A stretch of 64,000 nucleotides of DNA from positions 186,001-250,000 of the forward strand of contig NZ_CP072113.1 of the NCBI RefSeq assembly GCF_017654605.1, in the 5' to 3' direction. Shown here piece by piece: positions 7,571 to 15,491 of this stretch. Within the stretch, counting starts at the first letter, position 1. Each line of letters opens with the position of its first letter. Origin of the DNA: Yimella sp. cx-51. GTDB taxonomy: Bacteria; Actinomycetota; Actinomycetes; Actinomycetales; Dermatophilaceae. The notes under the pieces are model-generated. The model ran no database searches and was not told the DNA's origin. It saw nothing but the letters and a program-made list of their open reading frames with translations. The position numbers and the translations under genes are program-made.

Positions 7571-9538
7571 TCAGTCGGCCGCGTGCTTGGGCTTGGTGTG
7601 GCTCGGCGTCTCGTCGTCGACAACCGCGTCTGACGACGCAGCGTGCCTTGGCGACAAGTTTTGCTCGCTCGGCAGTTCGTCCGAGGTCTGGCCACCCGGT
7701 AGATCGTCCGGAGTCTGTCCGGCGCAGACGCCCGCGGCCGTGGTGTGGACGGCGTCGGTGGGGCCGGGCTCGCTGGCCCAACCGTCCGAGGTTGCTTCGC
7801 CCTCGACAGCACTCGCAGGTTCTGTGCCACCGGCGCTGGCAACGCCGACCGAGGCGGCACCAGCCGCAGCAGGAGCAGCCGACTCGCCGTCCTGGGTGCG
7901 TATCGCGGCGGACGCCGACTGCGCCCGTAGTTCGACCTTGGGCATCAGCATCGTCACGAAGAAGCCCACCAGCATCACGGCGGCAGCCGCGATGAAGATC
8001 TGTGAGATCGAGTCGGCGAATCCGACCTTGAAGGGGTGCGCGACGACGTCCGACATCTTGCCGATGATCGACGAATCGTCCTGCACCTTCGCCATCAGCG
8101 TCGTGTCGCCCTTGATGACACCGGCGTTGTAGGGGTTCTGCAGCAGCGACGGGTCAGCCTTGACGGCCTGCTGGATCGCGGGCATTTCGGTCTTGAATGC
8201 GGAGGAGATCTTGTCGCCGACCGTGCTGAACAGGATCGACAGGAAGACCGCGACGCCGAGCGTTCCGCCGAGCTGGCGGAAGAAGGTCGCTGCCGAGGTG
8301 GCGACGCCGATCTCCTGCGGCGGCACGGCGTTCTGCACGATGAGCGTCAGCGGCTGCATGCAGTTACCGATACCGATGCCGAGCAGCAGCATGAACGCCA
8401 TGACGATCGCCAGGTTGGTGTCTGCGTCAATGGTCCACAGCAGCACCATCGCAACGGTCGCGACGGCCGTACCGATGATCGGGAAGATCCGGATGACGCC
8501 CGTCTTGGACGTGATGATGCCGGAGATCATCGCCGCGCTCATCATGCCGAGCACCAGCGGCAGCATCATCAGGCCCGACATCATCGGCGACGCGCCGTGC
8601 ACGATCTGCATGTAGAGCGGCAGCACCATCATCGCGCCGAACATCGCCAGACCGACGATCACCGACGCGACGATCGTGACGCTGGCTGCGCGGATGCGGA
8701 AGATGCGCAACGGGATCAGTGCGTTGTCGCCCATGGCCCGCTCGATGAGCACGAAGGCGACGATGCCGACGATGCCGATGGCGTACGCGGCGAGCGAACG
8801 TCCGGACGTCCAGCCCCATTCGCGGCCCTGTTCGGCCACGGTCAGCAGCGGGACGAGCGCGACGACCAGCGCGACGGCGCCCCACCAGTCGATGCGGGCC
8901 TCGCGGCGGACGTGGTGCAGTTGCAGCGTGCGGCTGACCACGAAGAGCGCGGCGATACCGAGCGGGACGTTCACCAGGAAGACCCAGCGCCAGCCGGTGA
9001 TCCCGAGGATCGAGCTGGTCTCGGCGAATAGGCCACCCACGACCGGGCCGAGCACGGAGGACGTGGCGAAGACAGCCATGAAGTAGCCGGTGTACTTCGC
9101 GCGCTCACGTGGGGCGACGATGTCTCCGATGATTGCCAGGGCGAGGGTGAACAGGCCGCCGGCGCCCACGCCTTGCACCGCTCGGAAGATGGCGAGTTGG
9201 GTCATCGAACCGGCGAACGCGCAGGCGAACGAGCCGATGATGAAGACGCTGATCGCAAAGAGGAAGAGCTTCTTGCGGCCGTAGAGGTCGCCGAGCTTGC
9301 CGTAGATCGGTGTGGCGATGGTGGACGTGATCAGGTAGGCGGTCGTCACCCAGGCCTGCATCGAGAGGCCGTGCAGTTCGTCGCCGATGGTGCGGATCGC
9401 GGTGGAGACGATGGTCTGGTCGAGCGCTGCGAGGAACATTCCCATCAGCAGGCCCGTGAGGATCCGCAGGATCTGCTGGTGCGAGTACTCGCCGTTGGAC
9501 GGCTTCCCGGGCTTGGTCGTTGCGGTGGCGGCGGTCAT
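7571..9538 (-). CDS. DHA2 family (EmrB/QacA-type) multidrug MFS exporter
   Basis: 655 aa, 14 predicted transmembrane helices, a proton-driven drug exporter. The first helix carries the family motif (MGMFLAALDQTIVSTAIRTIG), followed by motif A GKLGDLYGRKKLF and motif C-like GPVVGG. A cytosolic tail of about 120 residues rich in Ala, Ser, Glu and Asp (from about 535) is longer than in most relatives. ATG 9538 has an ideal GGAAAGGAGG site and overlaps the MarR stop (ATGA), so the two are translated together. The adjacent MarR with its operator is the probable drug-responsive repressor. Confidence 0.93.
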   Translation of the reverse strand: MTAATATTKPGKPSNGEYSHQQILRILTGLLMGMFLAALDQTIVSTAIRTIGDELHGLSMQAWVTTAYLITSTIATPIYGKLGDLYGRKKLFLFAISVFIIGSFACAFAGSMTQLAIFRAVQGVGAGGLFTLALAIIGDIVAPRERAKYTGYFMAVFATSSVLGPVVGGLFAETSSILGITGWRWVFLVNVPLGIAALFVVSRTLQLHHVRREARIDWWGAVALVVALVPLLTVAEQGREWGWTSGRSLAAYAIGIVGIVAFVLIERAMGDNALIPLRIFRIRAASVTIVASVIVGLAMFGAMMVLPLYMQIVHGASPMMSGLMMLPLVLGMMSAAMISGIITSKTGVIRIFPIIGTAVATVAMVLLWTIDADTNLAIVMAFMLLLGIGIGNCMQPLTLIVQNAVPPQEIGVATSAATFFRQLGGTLGVAVFLSILFSTVGDKISSAFKTEMPAIQQAVKADPSLLQNPYNAGVIKGDTTLMAKVQDDSSIIGKMSDVVAHPFKVGFADSISQIFIAAAAVMLVGFFVTMLMPKVELRAQSASAAIRTQDGESAAPAAAGAASVGVASAGGTEPASAVEGEATSDGWASEPGPTDAVHTTAAGVCAGQTPDDLPGGQTSDELPSEQNLSPRHAASSDAVVDDETPSHTKPKHAAD

Positions 9539-10017
9539 GCGTCCTCCTTTCCGGTGGTGTTTCGTTGGTCGAGTTCGTGGGTGAGGGCTTGGTCGAACCG
9601 GGACAGGTACCGGGTGAACTCGGTGACCTCGTCGGTCGTCCAGCCCTGCAGCATGGATTGGAACCACTGCGCGCGACTTGTGGCCAGCTGATCGCGGATG
9701 TCGTGTCCTTCGGCGGTGAGGCGGACGACCTGGGCACGGCCGTCGTCCGGATCCGCCACCTTCTCGGCAACACCTGCGCTCACGAGGTGGCTCACCTGGC
9801 GGCTGACGGTCGACACGTCGGAGTGGACGCTCGCCGCGATCGCTGACACCCGATGGTCGCCGCGGGTCAGGGCGATCAACACGGGATAGGCAGACGCATC
9901 GATCGCGGGGTGGAAGCGGGGCCGCAGGTGGCGCAGCGCCGACAATTTCTTCACGACGTGCACCAGATCATTCGCCAGCTCGGCGGCGACTTCGGTGCTC
10001 ACAGTGGGGCTGGGCAT
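9535..10017 (-). CDS. MarR family transcriptional regulator
   Basis: 160 aa. The winged helix is at about 50-115 (HRVSAIAASVHSDVSTVSRQVSHLVSAGVAEKVADPDDGRAQVVRLT in parts), with the DxR wing motif DPDDGRAQ. N- and C-terminal helices supply the dimer interface. First gene of a two-gene operon with the DHA2 exporter. AAAGGAACCACC precedes the ATG. A near-perfect palindrome 13-31 bases upstream of the start is the likely operator; ligands that bind MarR would relieve repression of the pump. Confidence 0.9.
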   Translation of the reverse strand: MPSPTVSTEVAAELANDLVHVVKKLSALRHLRPRFHPAIDASAYPVLIALTRGDHRVSAIAASVHSDVSTVSRQVSHLVSAGVAEKVADPDDGRAQVVRLTAEGHDIRDQLATSRAQWFQSMLQGWTTDEVTEFTRYLSRFDQALTHELDQRNTTGKEDA

Positions 10018-10030
10018 GGTGGTTCCTTTG

Positions 10031-10049
10031 GTTGCTTGCAGCAAGCAAC
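10031..10049. promoter_or_regulatory. Probable MarR operator
   Basis: GTTGCTTGC (10031-10039) and GCAAGCAAC (10041-10049) form a perfect 9-bp dyad around one base, just upstream of the marR ribosome site. The flanking sequence (actataaagatag) is AT-rich and probably holds the minus-strand promoter. Paired short dyads of this size are usual MarR sites. Confidence 0.7.
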
Positions 10050-10121
10050 TATAAAGATAGATGCGCGATGCAATCAACCTGTGGGCATGTGATATTCGCT
10101 TCGTGTGCGAGGACCGCGGAC

Positions 10122-10212
10122 GCAAATGCGGCCCCTGCTCGCAGGCGCGGCGGTTGCAGCTACCGCGTGTGCGAAGAAGAGCCGCGTGTGGTGCTGGAAC
10201 CGCCGCGTTTGC
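10122..10212 (+). repeat. Dispersed 91-bp repeat, copy B
   Basis: First of two tandemly placed copies in the 385-base gap between marR and the maleylpyruvate isomerase-family gene. Begins GCAAATGCGGCCCC and ends GCTGGAACCGCCGCGTTTGC. The ends are inverted with respect to each other and the middle has a second dyad, so the transcript could fold into several stems. No reading frame of interest is present. Confidence 0.85.
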
Positions 10213-10251
10213 GCGCGCGGACGGCAGTCGTTGACCCGCAGGCTGATCACA

Positions 10252-10342
10252 ACAAACGCGGCCCCTGTTGCCAGATGCGGTAGCTGCAGCTACCGCGTCT
10301 GCGCAGACGAGCCGCGTTTGGCGCTGGAACCGCCGCGTTTGC
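10252..10342 (+). repeat. Dispersed 91-bp repeat, copy C
   Basis: Exactly 130 bases after copy B and alignable with it without any gap. It contains a perfect 20-bp palindrome at its centre (10277-10296, GCGGTAGCTGCAGCTACCGC) and the conserved right end GCTGGAACCGCCGCGTTTGC. The 60 bases after it, up to the neighbouring gene's stop at 10403, show nothing else. Confidence 0.85.
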
Positions 10343-10402
10343 ACCCGGGGTCGACCCACCCATCCGGCCACGAAGAGCGAGCCGGAGGACGGCCGGCGGA
10401 CG

Positions 10403-11248
10403 CTACGGAGTGATGACCAACGCCTCGAGCACCTGGAGAGCGGTGTCTTCGTCGCCGTCCACCTGGAAGCGCAGGTCGTCAACAGCGACGCGGCCGGCGC
10501 CGCGGCGGGTGAGTTCCTCGGTGGTCAGGCGGATCGTGGTGGTCGCGCCATCGCCTTCGCCGTCGGGCAGCGAATCGCCGGAGAAGAGTTCTTCGCCGAA
10601 AGGTTTGCCGTCCTGCTCCACGACGCGGACGCCGGTGCGCGCCTGCACGGGGCCGGTGGTCTCGATGATGACGGTGGTGCCGATCGGGAGACCGGCCTTG
10701 GCCACGCGCTTCGGGAGCGCCTCCAGCACGCGCAGGGTGAAGAGCGCGGCGCCGGGTGAGTCGAGGTTGCCGATGCGGTTGAGGGCGTGGCGGATGTCCT
10801 GCTCGTGACACCACACGTCGATGACGCGCGTGCCGAGCATGGACGCCGGGTCGAGCTGGCCGAGCGGGGTGTTGAGTTCCTGCTCCGGGTCGGCCAGCAA
10901 TTGGTGGTACATCGCGACGCGTTCGGGGAATAGCTGCGCCCATTCCTGCACCACGTCCGGCCCGGGCACTGCTCGGCGCGCCTCGACGTGGGTCTCCATG
11001 AACTGCCCGAACTCGTTGTTCACCCAGGGCTTGTCGCCCACGGTGACGTCCGGCGCCGGCGCGCCGTTGAGCGCGCCTTCGACGCCGATGACGTGGGAGA
11101 TCTGGTCTTTCACGGTCCAGCCCGGGCACTGGGTGGGCAGGTCGAACTCGTCGTCGCGACACGTGAGCCCGAGGTCGAGCACGGCCTGACCGGTCTGGGA
11201 GTAGGCCTCGATCAGTTCACTGAGTTCGCTGGGTGGGGCTGGATGCAT
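10403..11248 (-). CDS. Maleylpyruvate isomerase family, mycothiol-dependent enzyme
   Basis: 281 aa. The N-terminal DinB-like metal-binding domain (MDMPI_N, about 10-150) shows CPGWTVKDQISHVIGVE and VIDVWCHEQDIRHAL, whose His/Glu/Asp residues form the metal site; the C-terminal domain (about 170-275) is the SCP2-like part of this family. Characterised relatives use mycothiol, the actinobacterial thiol, to isomerise maleylpyruvate or detoxify electrophiles; the substrate here is unknown. A -10 TACTGT ends 7 bases before ATG 11248, so the transcript is probably leaderless. Divergent from the methyltransferase with only 54 bases between. Confidence 0.87.
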   Translation of the reverse strand: MHPAPPSELSELIEAYSQTGQAVLDLGLTCRDDEFDLPTQCPGWTVKDQISHVIGVEGALNGAPAPDVTVGDKPWVNNEFGQFMETHVEARRAVPGPDVVQEWAQLFPERVAMYHQLLADPEQELNTPLGQLDPASMLGTRVIDVWCHEQDIRHALNRIGNLDSPGAALFTLRVLEALPKRVAKAGLPIGTTVIIETTGPVQARTGVRVVEQDGKPFGEELFSGDSLPDGEGDGATTTIRLTTEELTRRGAGRVAVDDLRFQVDGDEDTALQVLEALVITP

Positions 11249-11302
11249 GTCTCCCACAGTAGGCCCGCTCGCGGGCGGAAGGGCCGGACGTACCCTTGCC
11301 AG

Positions 11303-12013
11303 GTGGGCAAGATCTCGAACGACCCGGACGCCGTCGCGGCTCAGTACGCCACCTCCGATCGCCTCAGCACGCGCGCATCGGTGTGGCAGGACACGCCGGA
11401 CGGCCGCAACCCTCGCCGCGCGGCGCTCGCCGCTGTCGCGGCAGCCGACCCCGCGGCCTATCTTGAGATCGGCTGCGGCACAGGCGACTTCGCGCTCTCC
11501 GTGCAAGAAGCACTGCCGACCGCGCACGTGATCGCGACGGACGCCTCCCAGGCGATGGCCCTCGAAACCGCAGGCAAGGGAGTGCTGGCCCAAGTTGCGC
11601 GGGCTGACGACCTGCCGTTCGACGACGCCTCCTTCGATGTCGTCTACGCCGGCTGGATGCTCTACCACGTGCCCGATCTGGACGCCGCGATCGGCGAAGT
11701 GCGCCGTGTGCTGCGACCGGGCGGCACCTTCGTCGCGGCGACCAACGGCGCCGAGCACATGGCCGACCTGATGGGTGAGGCCGGTGGCGAACCGCTGATC
11801 ACCCAGTTCAGTACGGAGAATGGTCAAGAGGTTTTGAGTCGGCAGTTCACCGTCATCGAGCAGGAAGACTTCGACACCCGCGCCCGGTTCGCCGATCACG
11901 CATCCGCGCAGGCTTACCTGAACACCTTCTCCGCGGAGCTCGCGGCACAGCTGCCGAGCTTCGAGGGAGAACGCGAATACCGCGGTAGCAGTTCGGTTTT
12001 CGTCGCCCGATGA
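11303..12013 (+). CDS. Class I SAM-dependent methyltransferase
   Basis: 236 aa. Rossmann motif I is YLEIGCGTGDFALSVQEALP, followed by the acidic motif II region (VIATDASQAM) and motif PFDDASFDVVYAGWMLYHVPD, typical of methyltransferase domain 11/25 proteins. GTG 11303 is chosen because a TACCCT -10 ends 6 bases upstream, giving a leaderless mRNA. Its stop overlaps the CopD-CtaG start (ATGA). The substrate is not apparent; the operon context (copper handling, nitrilase) does not decide it. Confidence 0.85.
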   Translation: MGKISNDPDAVAAQYATSDRLSTRASVWQDTPDGRNPRRAALAAVAAADPAAYLEIGCGTGDFALSVQEALPTAHVIATDASQAMALETAGKGVLAQVARADDLPFDDASFDVVYAGWMLYHVPDLDAAIGEVRRVLRPGGTFVAATNGAEHMADLMGEAGGEPLITQFSTENGQEVLSRQFTVIEQEDFDTRARFADHASAQAYLNTFSAELAAQLPSFEGEREYRGSSSVFVAR

Positions 12014-13980
12014 TCGACCGCCGCCTGCTCGCTCCGTGTGCGAACGTCCTCGCCGTCACCGTCACCACCCTCGCGGTCGTCTTCTCCGGCGCTGCCACAC
12101 CGCTCGAACTCCTCGACCCCGGCCCAGCGGCCCGCTGGGGCCTGCCGATCACCCGCACCGTCCACGACCTCGCGGCGGCCCTGACCGTCGGAGCGTTGCT
12201 GGTCGGCGGTCTGCTCGTGCCCGAATCATCCACCTCCCAGCGGCGGCGGCGCACCGCGTCCATCGCTGCCTGGAGCGGGTTGGTCTGGGCGCTCGCGGGT
12301 GCCGTCCACGCCGTGCTCGCCTACGCCGCGGCCGCCGGAGTGCCGGTGGGCGCGCCCGGATTCTGGACGGGCGCATGGAAGTTCACCTGGGACCTCGAGG
12401 TCTTGCGAGCCCCCGCCATCACCGCAGTTGGTGCAGCGATCGTCAGCGCCTGGTGCTTCCTGGGTCCACGTCGGGACGGGCAGGCATGGGCCTTCTTCGG
12501 ATCGCTGCTCGCGCTGTGGCCGCTGGCGCTGGCCGGGCACGCCGCCGGTAGCCCCGACCACGAGACCGCGGTCGATTCACTTGCCGTCCACCTCATCTCG
12601 GTCGCTATCTGGGTCGGCGGCCTTGCCACCATCTGCCTGCTGTGGACCTCGCTGGGCAAGGCAACCGCGGTCGTCCTCGAACGCTTCTCCAAGATTGCCG
12701 TCTGGTGCTACGTCGCGGTTGCCGGTTCGGGTGTGCTTGCTGCACTGCTGCGGCTGGGCAGCCCGGGCGACCTCTTCAGCAAGTACGGCACGCTGTTGCT
12801 CCTCAAGGCAGCCGTGCTCGTCGGCCTCGGCGTGCTGGGTGACAGGCAGCGTCGCAAGGTGCTCGCCGAGCTCGCGAAAGATCCCAAGGACGCACCCGCG
12901 AAGTCGCTGGCCGTGCGCCTGGCGTCCATCGAAGTGCTGCTCATGGCAGTCGCGATCGGGTTGGCCACCGCCTTGGCCCGCACCGCACCGCCGATCGTCG
13001 ACGAGGAGTCGACCGACCCGGTGACGGCGTTGACGGGTTATCCGGCGCCGCCGCCGATCAGCGCCAGTGAGATCTTCTTCAGTTGGCGCACGCAGTGGCT
13101 GTTCACCACCGCTGCCCTCGTCGCGATCGGGGTCTACCTTGCCTGGGTGCGCCGTCTGTACCGGCGCGGCGACCGCTGGTCGATCGGGCGCACGATCTCC
13201 TGGTGCTCCGGCTGGTTGCTGTTCATCTTCATCGTCGACGGCGGCCCGGGGGTGTACGGCCGGGTGATGTTCTCCGCGCACATGGCCGAACACATGATGC
13301 TGGCGATGGTGATCCCGATCCTGCTGGTGCGCGGCGCCGGGGTGACTCTCGCGCTGCGGGCCCTACCCAAGCGCCAGGACAAGACGCTCGGCCCGCGCGA
13401 ACTGCTGCTGGCATCCGTGCACTCCAAGGTCATGACGGTGGTGGCCAATCCGGCGATCATCGCGACGATCGTGCTCGGCACGCTGGTGATGTTCTACTTC
13501 ACGCGGTGGTTCGAGTTCGCGCTCACCACGCACACCGGGCACCTGACGATGGTCATCCACTTCATGCTGTCGGGCTACCTGTTCGCGTGGGCGCTGGTCG
13601 GCATCGACCCCGGCCCGCGCAAGTGGCCCGCGCCGGTGCGCATGCTGGTGCTGCTGGTGACCGTCGCCTTCCACGCCTTCTTCGGCGTCGCGCTGATGAC
13701 CGGCACGCAACTGCTCGGCGGCGAGTTCTTCAGCCGCATCCAACTCTCGTACGTGCCCGACCTGTTGATCGACCAGCAGCGCGCCGGCACGGTGGCCTGG
13801 GGTGTGGGTGAGGTGCCGGCCCTTGTCCTGACGATGCTCATCGCCTACGAGTGGTACCGCACCGACAATCGGGACGCCAAGCGTCACGAACGCCAGGCAG
13901 AGCGCGACGGAGACGCCGAACTCAACGCGTACAACAACTACCTGGCCGGGCTGCGCGGCGGCCGGAAGGAGCAGTCATGA
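12010..13980 (+). CDS. CopD-CtaG fusion: copper import / cytochrome c oxidase assembly membrane protein
   Basis: 656 aa polytopic protein. The N-terminal half (about 1-330) is a CopD copper-resistance domain with paired His-containing helices (TVHDLAAALTVGALLVGGLL; LAVHLISVAIWVGGLA). The C-terminal half (about 345-640) is a CtaG (caa3-type oxidase assembly) domain with FSAHMAEHMMLAMVIP and a further MVIHFMLSGYLF helix. The fusion is common in actinobacteria and is thought to pass copper to cytochrome c oxidase. The start overlaps the methyltransferase stop and the stop overlaps the nitrilase start, so three genes form one operon. Confidence 0.9.
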   Translation: MIDRRLLAPCANVLAVTVTTLAVVFSGAATPLELLDPGPAARWGLPITRTVHDLAAALTVGALLVGGLLVPESSTSQRRRRTASIAAWSGLVWALAGAVHAVLAYAAAAGVPVGAPGFWTGAWKFTWDLEVLRAPAITAVGAAIVSAWCFLGPRRDGQAWAFFGSLLALWPLALAGHAAGSPDHETAVDSLAVHLISVAIWVGGLATICLLWTSLGKATAVVLERFSKIAVWCYVAVAGSGVLAALLRLGSPGDLFSKYGTLLLLKAAVLVGLGVLGDRQRRKVLAELAKDPKDAPAKSLAVRLASIEVLLMAVAIGLATALARTAPPIVDEESTDPVTALTGYPAPPPISASEIFFSWRTQWLFTTAALVAIGVYLAWVRRLYRRGDRWSIGRTISWCSGWLLFIFIVDGGPGVYGRVMFSAHMAEHMMLAMVIPILLVRGAGVTLALRALPKRQDKTLGPRELLLASVHSKVMTVVANPAIIATIVLGTLVMFYFTRWFEFALTTHTGHLTMVIHFMLSGYLFAWALVGIDPGPRKWPAPVRMLVLLVTVAFHAFFGVALMTGTQLLGGEFFSRIQLSYVPDLLIDQQRAGTVAWGVGEVPALVLTMLIAYEWYRTDNRDAKRHERQAERDGDAELNAYNNYLAGLRGGRKEQS

Positions 13981-14771
13981 AGATCGCCGTGATCCAACTC
14001 GCCTACGGCGATGACGAACCCCTGGACGAGCGCGCCGACCGGGTGATCGACCTGGTGCGCCGGCAGCGCGGCCACGACCTGGTGGTGCTGCCCGAACTCT
14101 GGTCGGCCGGCTGCTTCGACGACCACGCGTGGTCGGGAGCAGCACAGGACATCACCGGCGAGGTGTCGCGGCGGTTGGGCGAGGTGGCTGCCGAGATCGG
14201 GGCCTACCTGCACGGTGGCTCGATCGTCGAGCGTCCCGCCGATGGCTCGACCGGTCCGGAAGGCAAGGACCTCTGGAACACCTCGCTGCTCTTCGACCGC
14301 AGCGGCGCTCGCATCGCGACCTATCGCAAGATCCACCGCTTCGGTTTCGCCGGCGGCGAGCCGAAGTTGATGGAGGCCGGTGAAGATCTGGCCACCTGCG
14401 CCATCGACGGAGTGCCGACCGGTCTCACCACCTGTTACGACCTGCGCTTCCCCGAGCTCTACCGCCAGTACGTCGACCGCGGCGTCGAGTTGATGCTCGT
14501 GCCGGCGGCCTGGCCGATGGCGCGCGTCGAACACTGGCGGGTGCTCGCGCAGGCTCGCGCGATCGAGAACCAGATGTTCGTCGTCGCCTGCAACACCGCG
14601 GGCACGCACGCTGACACCGAGATGGGCGGACGCTCAGCGGTGATCGACCCGCTCGGCAAGGTGCTCGCCGAGGCCGGCACCGAAGAGCAGGTGCTGAGTG
14701 TGCAGATCGACCCCGCGCAGGTGGCGCAGGCGCGACGCGACTTCCCGGTGCTGGACGACCGCCGCTTGTGA
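13977..14771 (+). CDS. Carbon-nitrogen hydrolase (nitrilase superfamily amidase)
   Basis: 264 aa. The Glu-Lys-Cys catalytic triad is visible: Glu40 (VVLPELW), Lys118 (TYRKIHRFGF) and Cys153 (LTTCYDLRFPELYR). The enzyme hydrolyses an amide C-N bond in the cytoplasm; the closest-looking group is the Nit2/omega-amidase and deaminated-glutathione amidase type, but the substrate is not certain. ATG 13977 overlaps the previous stop (ATGA) and has GGAAGGAG before it. It is the last gene of the methyltransferase/CopD-CtaG operon. Confidence 0.9.
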   Translation: MKIAVIQLAYGDDEPLDERADRVIDLVRRQRGHDLVVLPELWSAGCFDDHAWSGAAQDITGEVSRRLGEVAAEIGAYLHGGSIVERPADGSTGPEGKDLWNTSLLFDRSGARIATYRKIHRFGFAGGEPKLMEAGEDLATCAIDGVPTGLTTCYDLRFPELYRQYVDRGVELMLVPAAWPMARVEHWRVLAQARAIENQMFVVACNTAGTHADTEMGGRSAVIDPLGKVLAEAGTEEQVLSVQIDPAQVAQARRDFPVLDDRRL

Positions 14772-14819
14772 TCGTGCATCAGCGCCATCGCGCTGCGATG
14801 GGCCAGTAGCCTCGGGCCC

Positions 14820-15368
14820 ATGACAACGCGCGTTCTGCGAACTCTCGGTGTGTTGCTCTTGGTGAGCGTCACAGCGTGTGGCCAGCAGAAGTCGGTCGAA
14901 GATCTCGCGAGCGAGGCGCCTGCGGACTCCAGCACGCTGGGCACGCCTCCGGCAAGACCGTCGTCCGCATCCGCTTCGGGAGCCATCCGGCCCGACGGTC
15001 GTTACGCCTCGGTCGACCAGCTGCGCACCGCGGTGGAACAGGCGGGCGTGAAGTGCACCTCGTGGACGCCCGCCTCGACCCCGCAGGTCACCGGAGCGCG
15101 TGACGAAGCGCAGTGCGGCTCCTCGCCCGGCGTACTGCTGGTGACCTTCGGCACCGACAACCTCGCCCCCAGCAAGGTGCTCATGGAGCTGCAGACCCGC
15201 GCGAAGGCGAATGTCAGGCAGCGCGGACAGGCCGTCGTGGTCGTGCGCGGCACCGAATGGGCAGCCTTGACGTCGCGAGCCAACGCCCAGCAGCTCAACG
15301 GCGGACTGGGCGGCGAGCTGTACGACGAGTTGGCGAGTGTCGAGGCGACCGAACCCCCGGCGAACTGA
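14820..15368 (+). CDS. Secreted lipoprotein, unknown function
   Basis: 182 aa. Signal peptide with lipobox VSVTAC (Cys20), then a Ser/Ala/Pro-rich linker (about 25-58) and a compact domain with two cysteines (VKCTSW and EAQCGSS) that could pair. It resembles the small cell-surface lipoproteins frequent in actinobacteria; I do not recognise a named family. A TAGCCT -10 ends 7 bases before the ATG, so it has its own leaderless promoter after the nitrilase gene. Confidence 0.75.
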   Translation: MTTRVLRTLGVLLLVSVTACGQQKSVEDLASEAPADSSTLGTPPARPSSASASGAIRPDGRYASVDQLRTAVEQAGVKCTSWTPASTPQVTGARDEAQCGSSPGVLLVTFGTDNLAPSKVLMELQTRAKANVRQRGQAVVVVRGTEWAALTSRANAQQLNGGLGGELYDELASVEATEPPAN

Positions 15369-15491
15369 GCGCGCCCGCCGGCGTGCACAACTCGCGGATA
15401 CCGCGAACACTGCACGCGGATCGACCCAGTCGCGAACACTGCTCGCGGACGCCGCGACTTCTGCTCGGTGTGCGCGCGCGAGAATGCCGGC
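15369..15491. repeat. Intergenic short-repeat cluster
   Basis: Contains two near-identical 19-mers, CGCGAACACTGCACGCGGA at 15402-15420 and the same with T for A at 15431-15449, flanked by CGCGGATACCGCG and CGCGGACGCCGCG dyads. The unit differs from the 91-bp family. It separates the lipoprotein and NHL-thioredoxin genes. Confidence 0.6.

Noticed and set aside
7571-10017. Mobile resistance island
   Set aside because: The marR/exporter pair has host-like composition and no integrase, transposase or attachment repeats; neighbouring repeats are intergenic elements found elsewhere too.
10122-10342. CRISPR-like array
   Set aside because: Two degenerate 91-bp units with 39 bases between and internal dyads, dispersed elsewhere on both strands; no uniform short repeats, no unique spacers of constant size and no cas genes.
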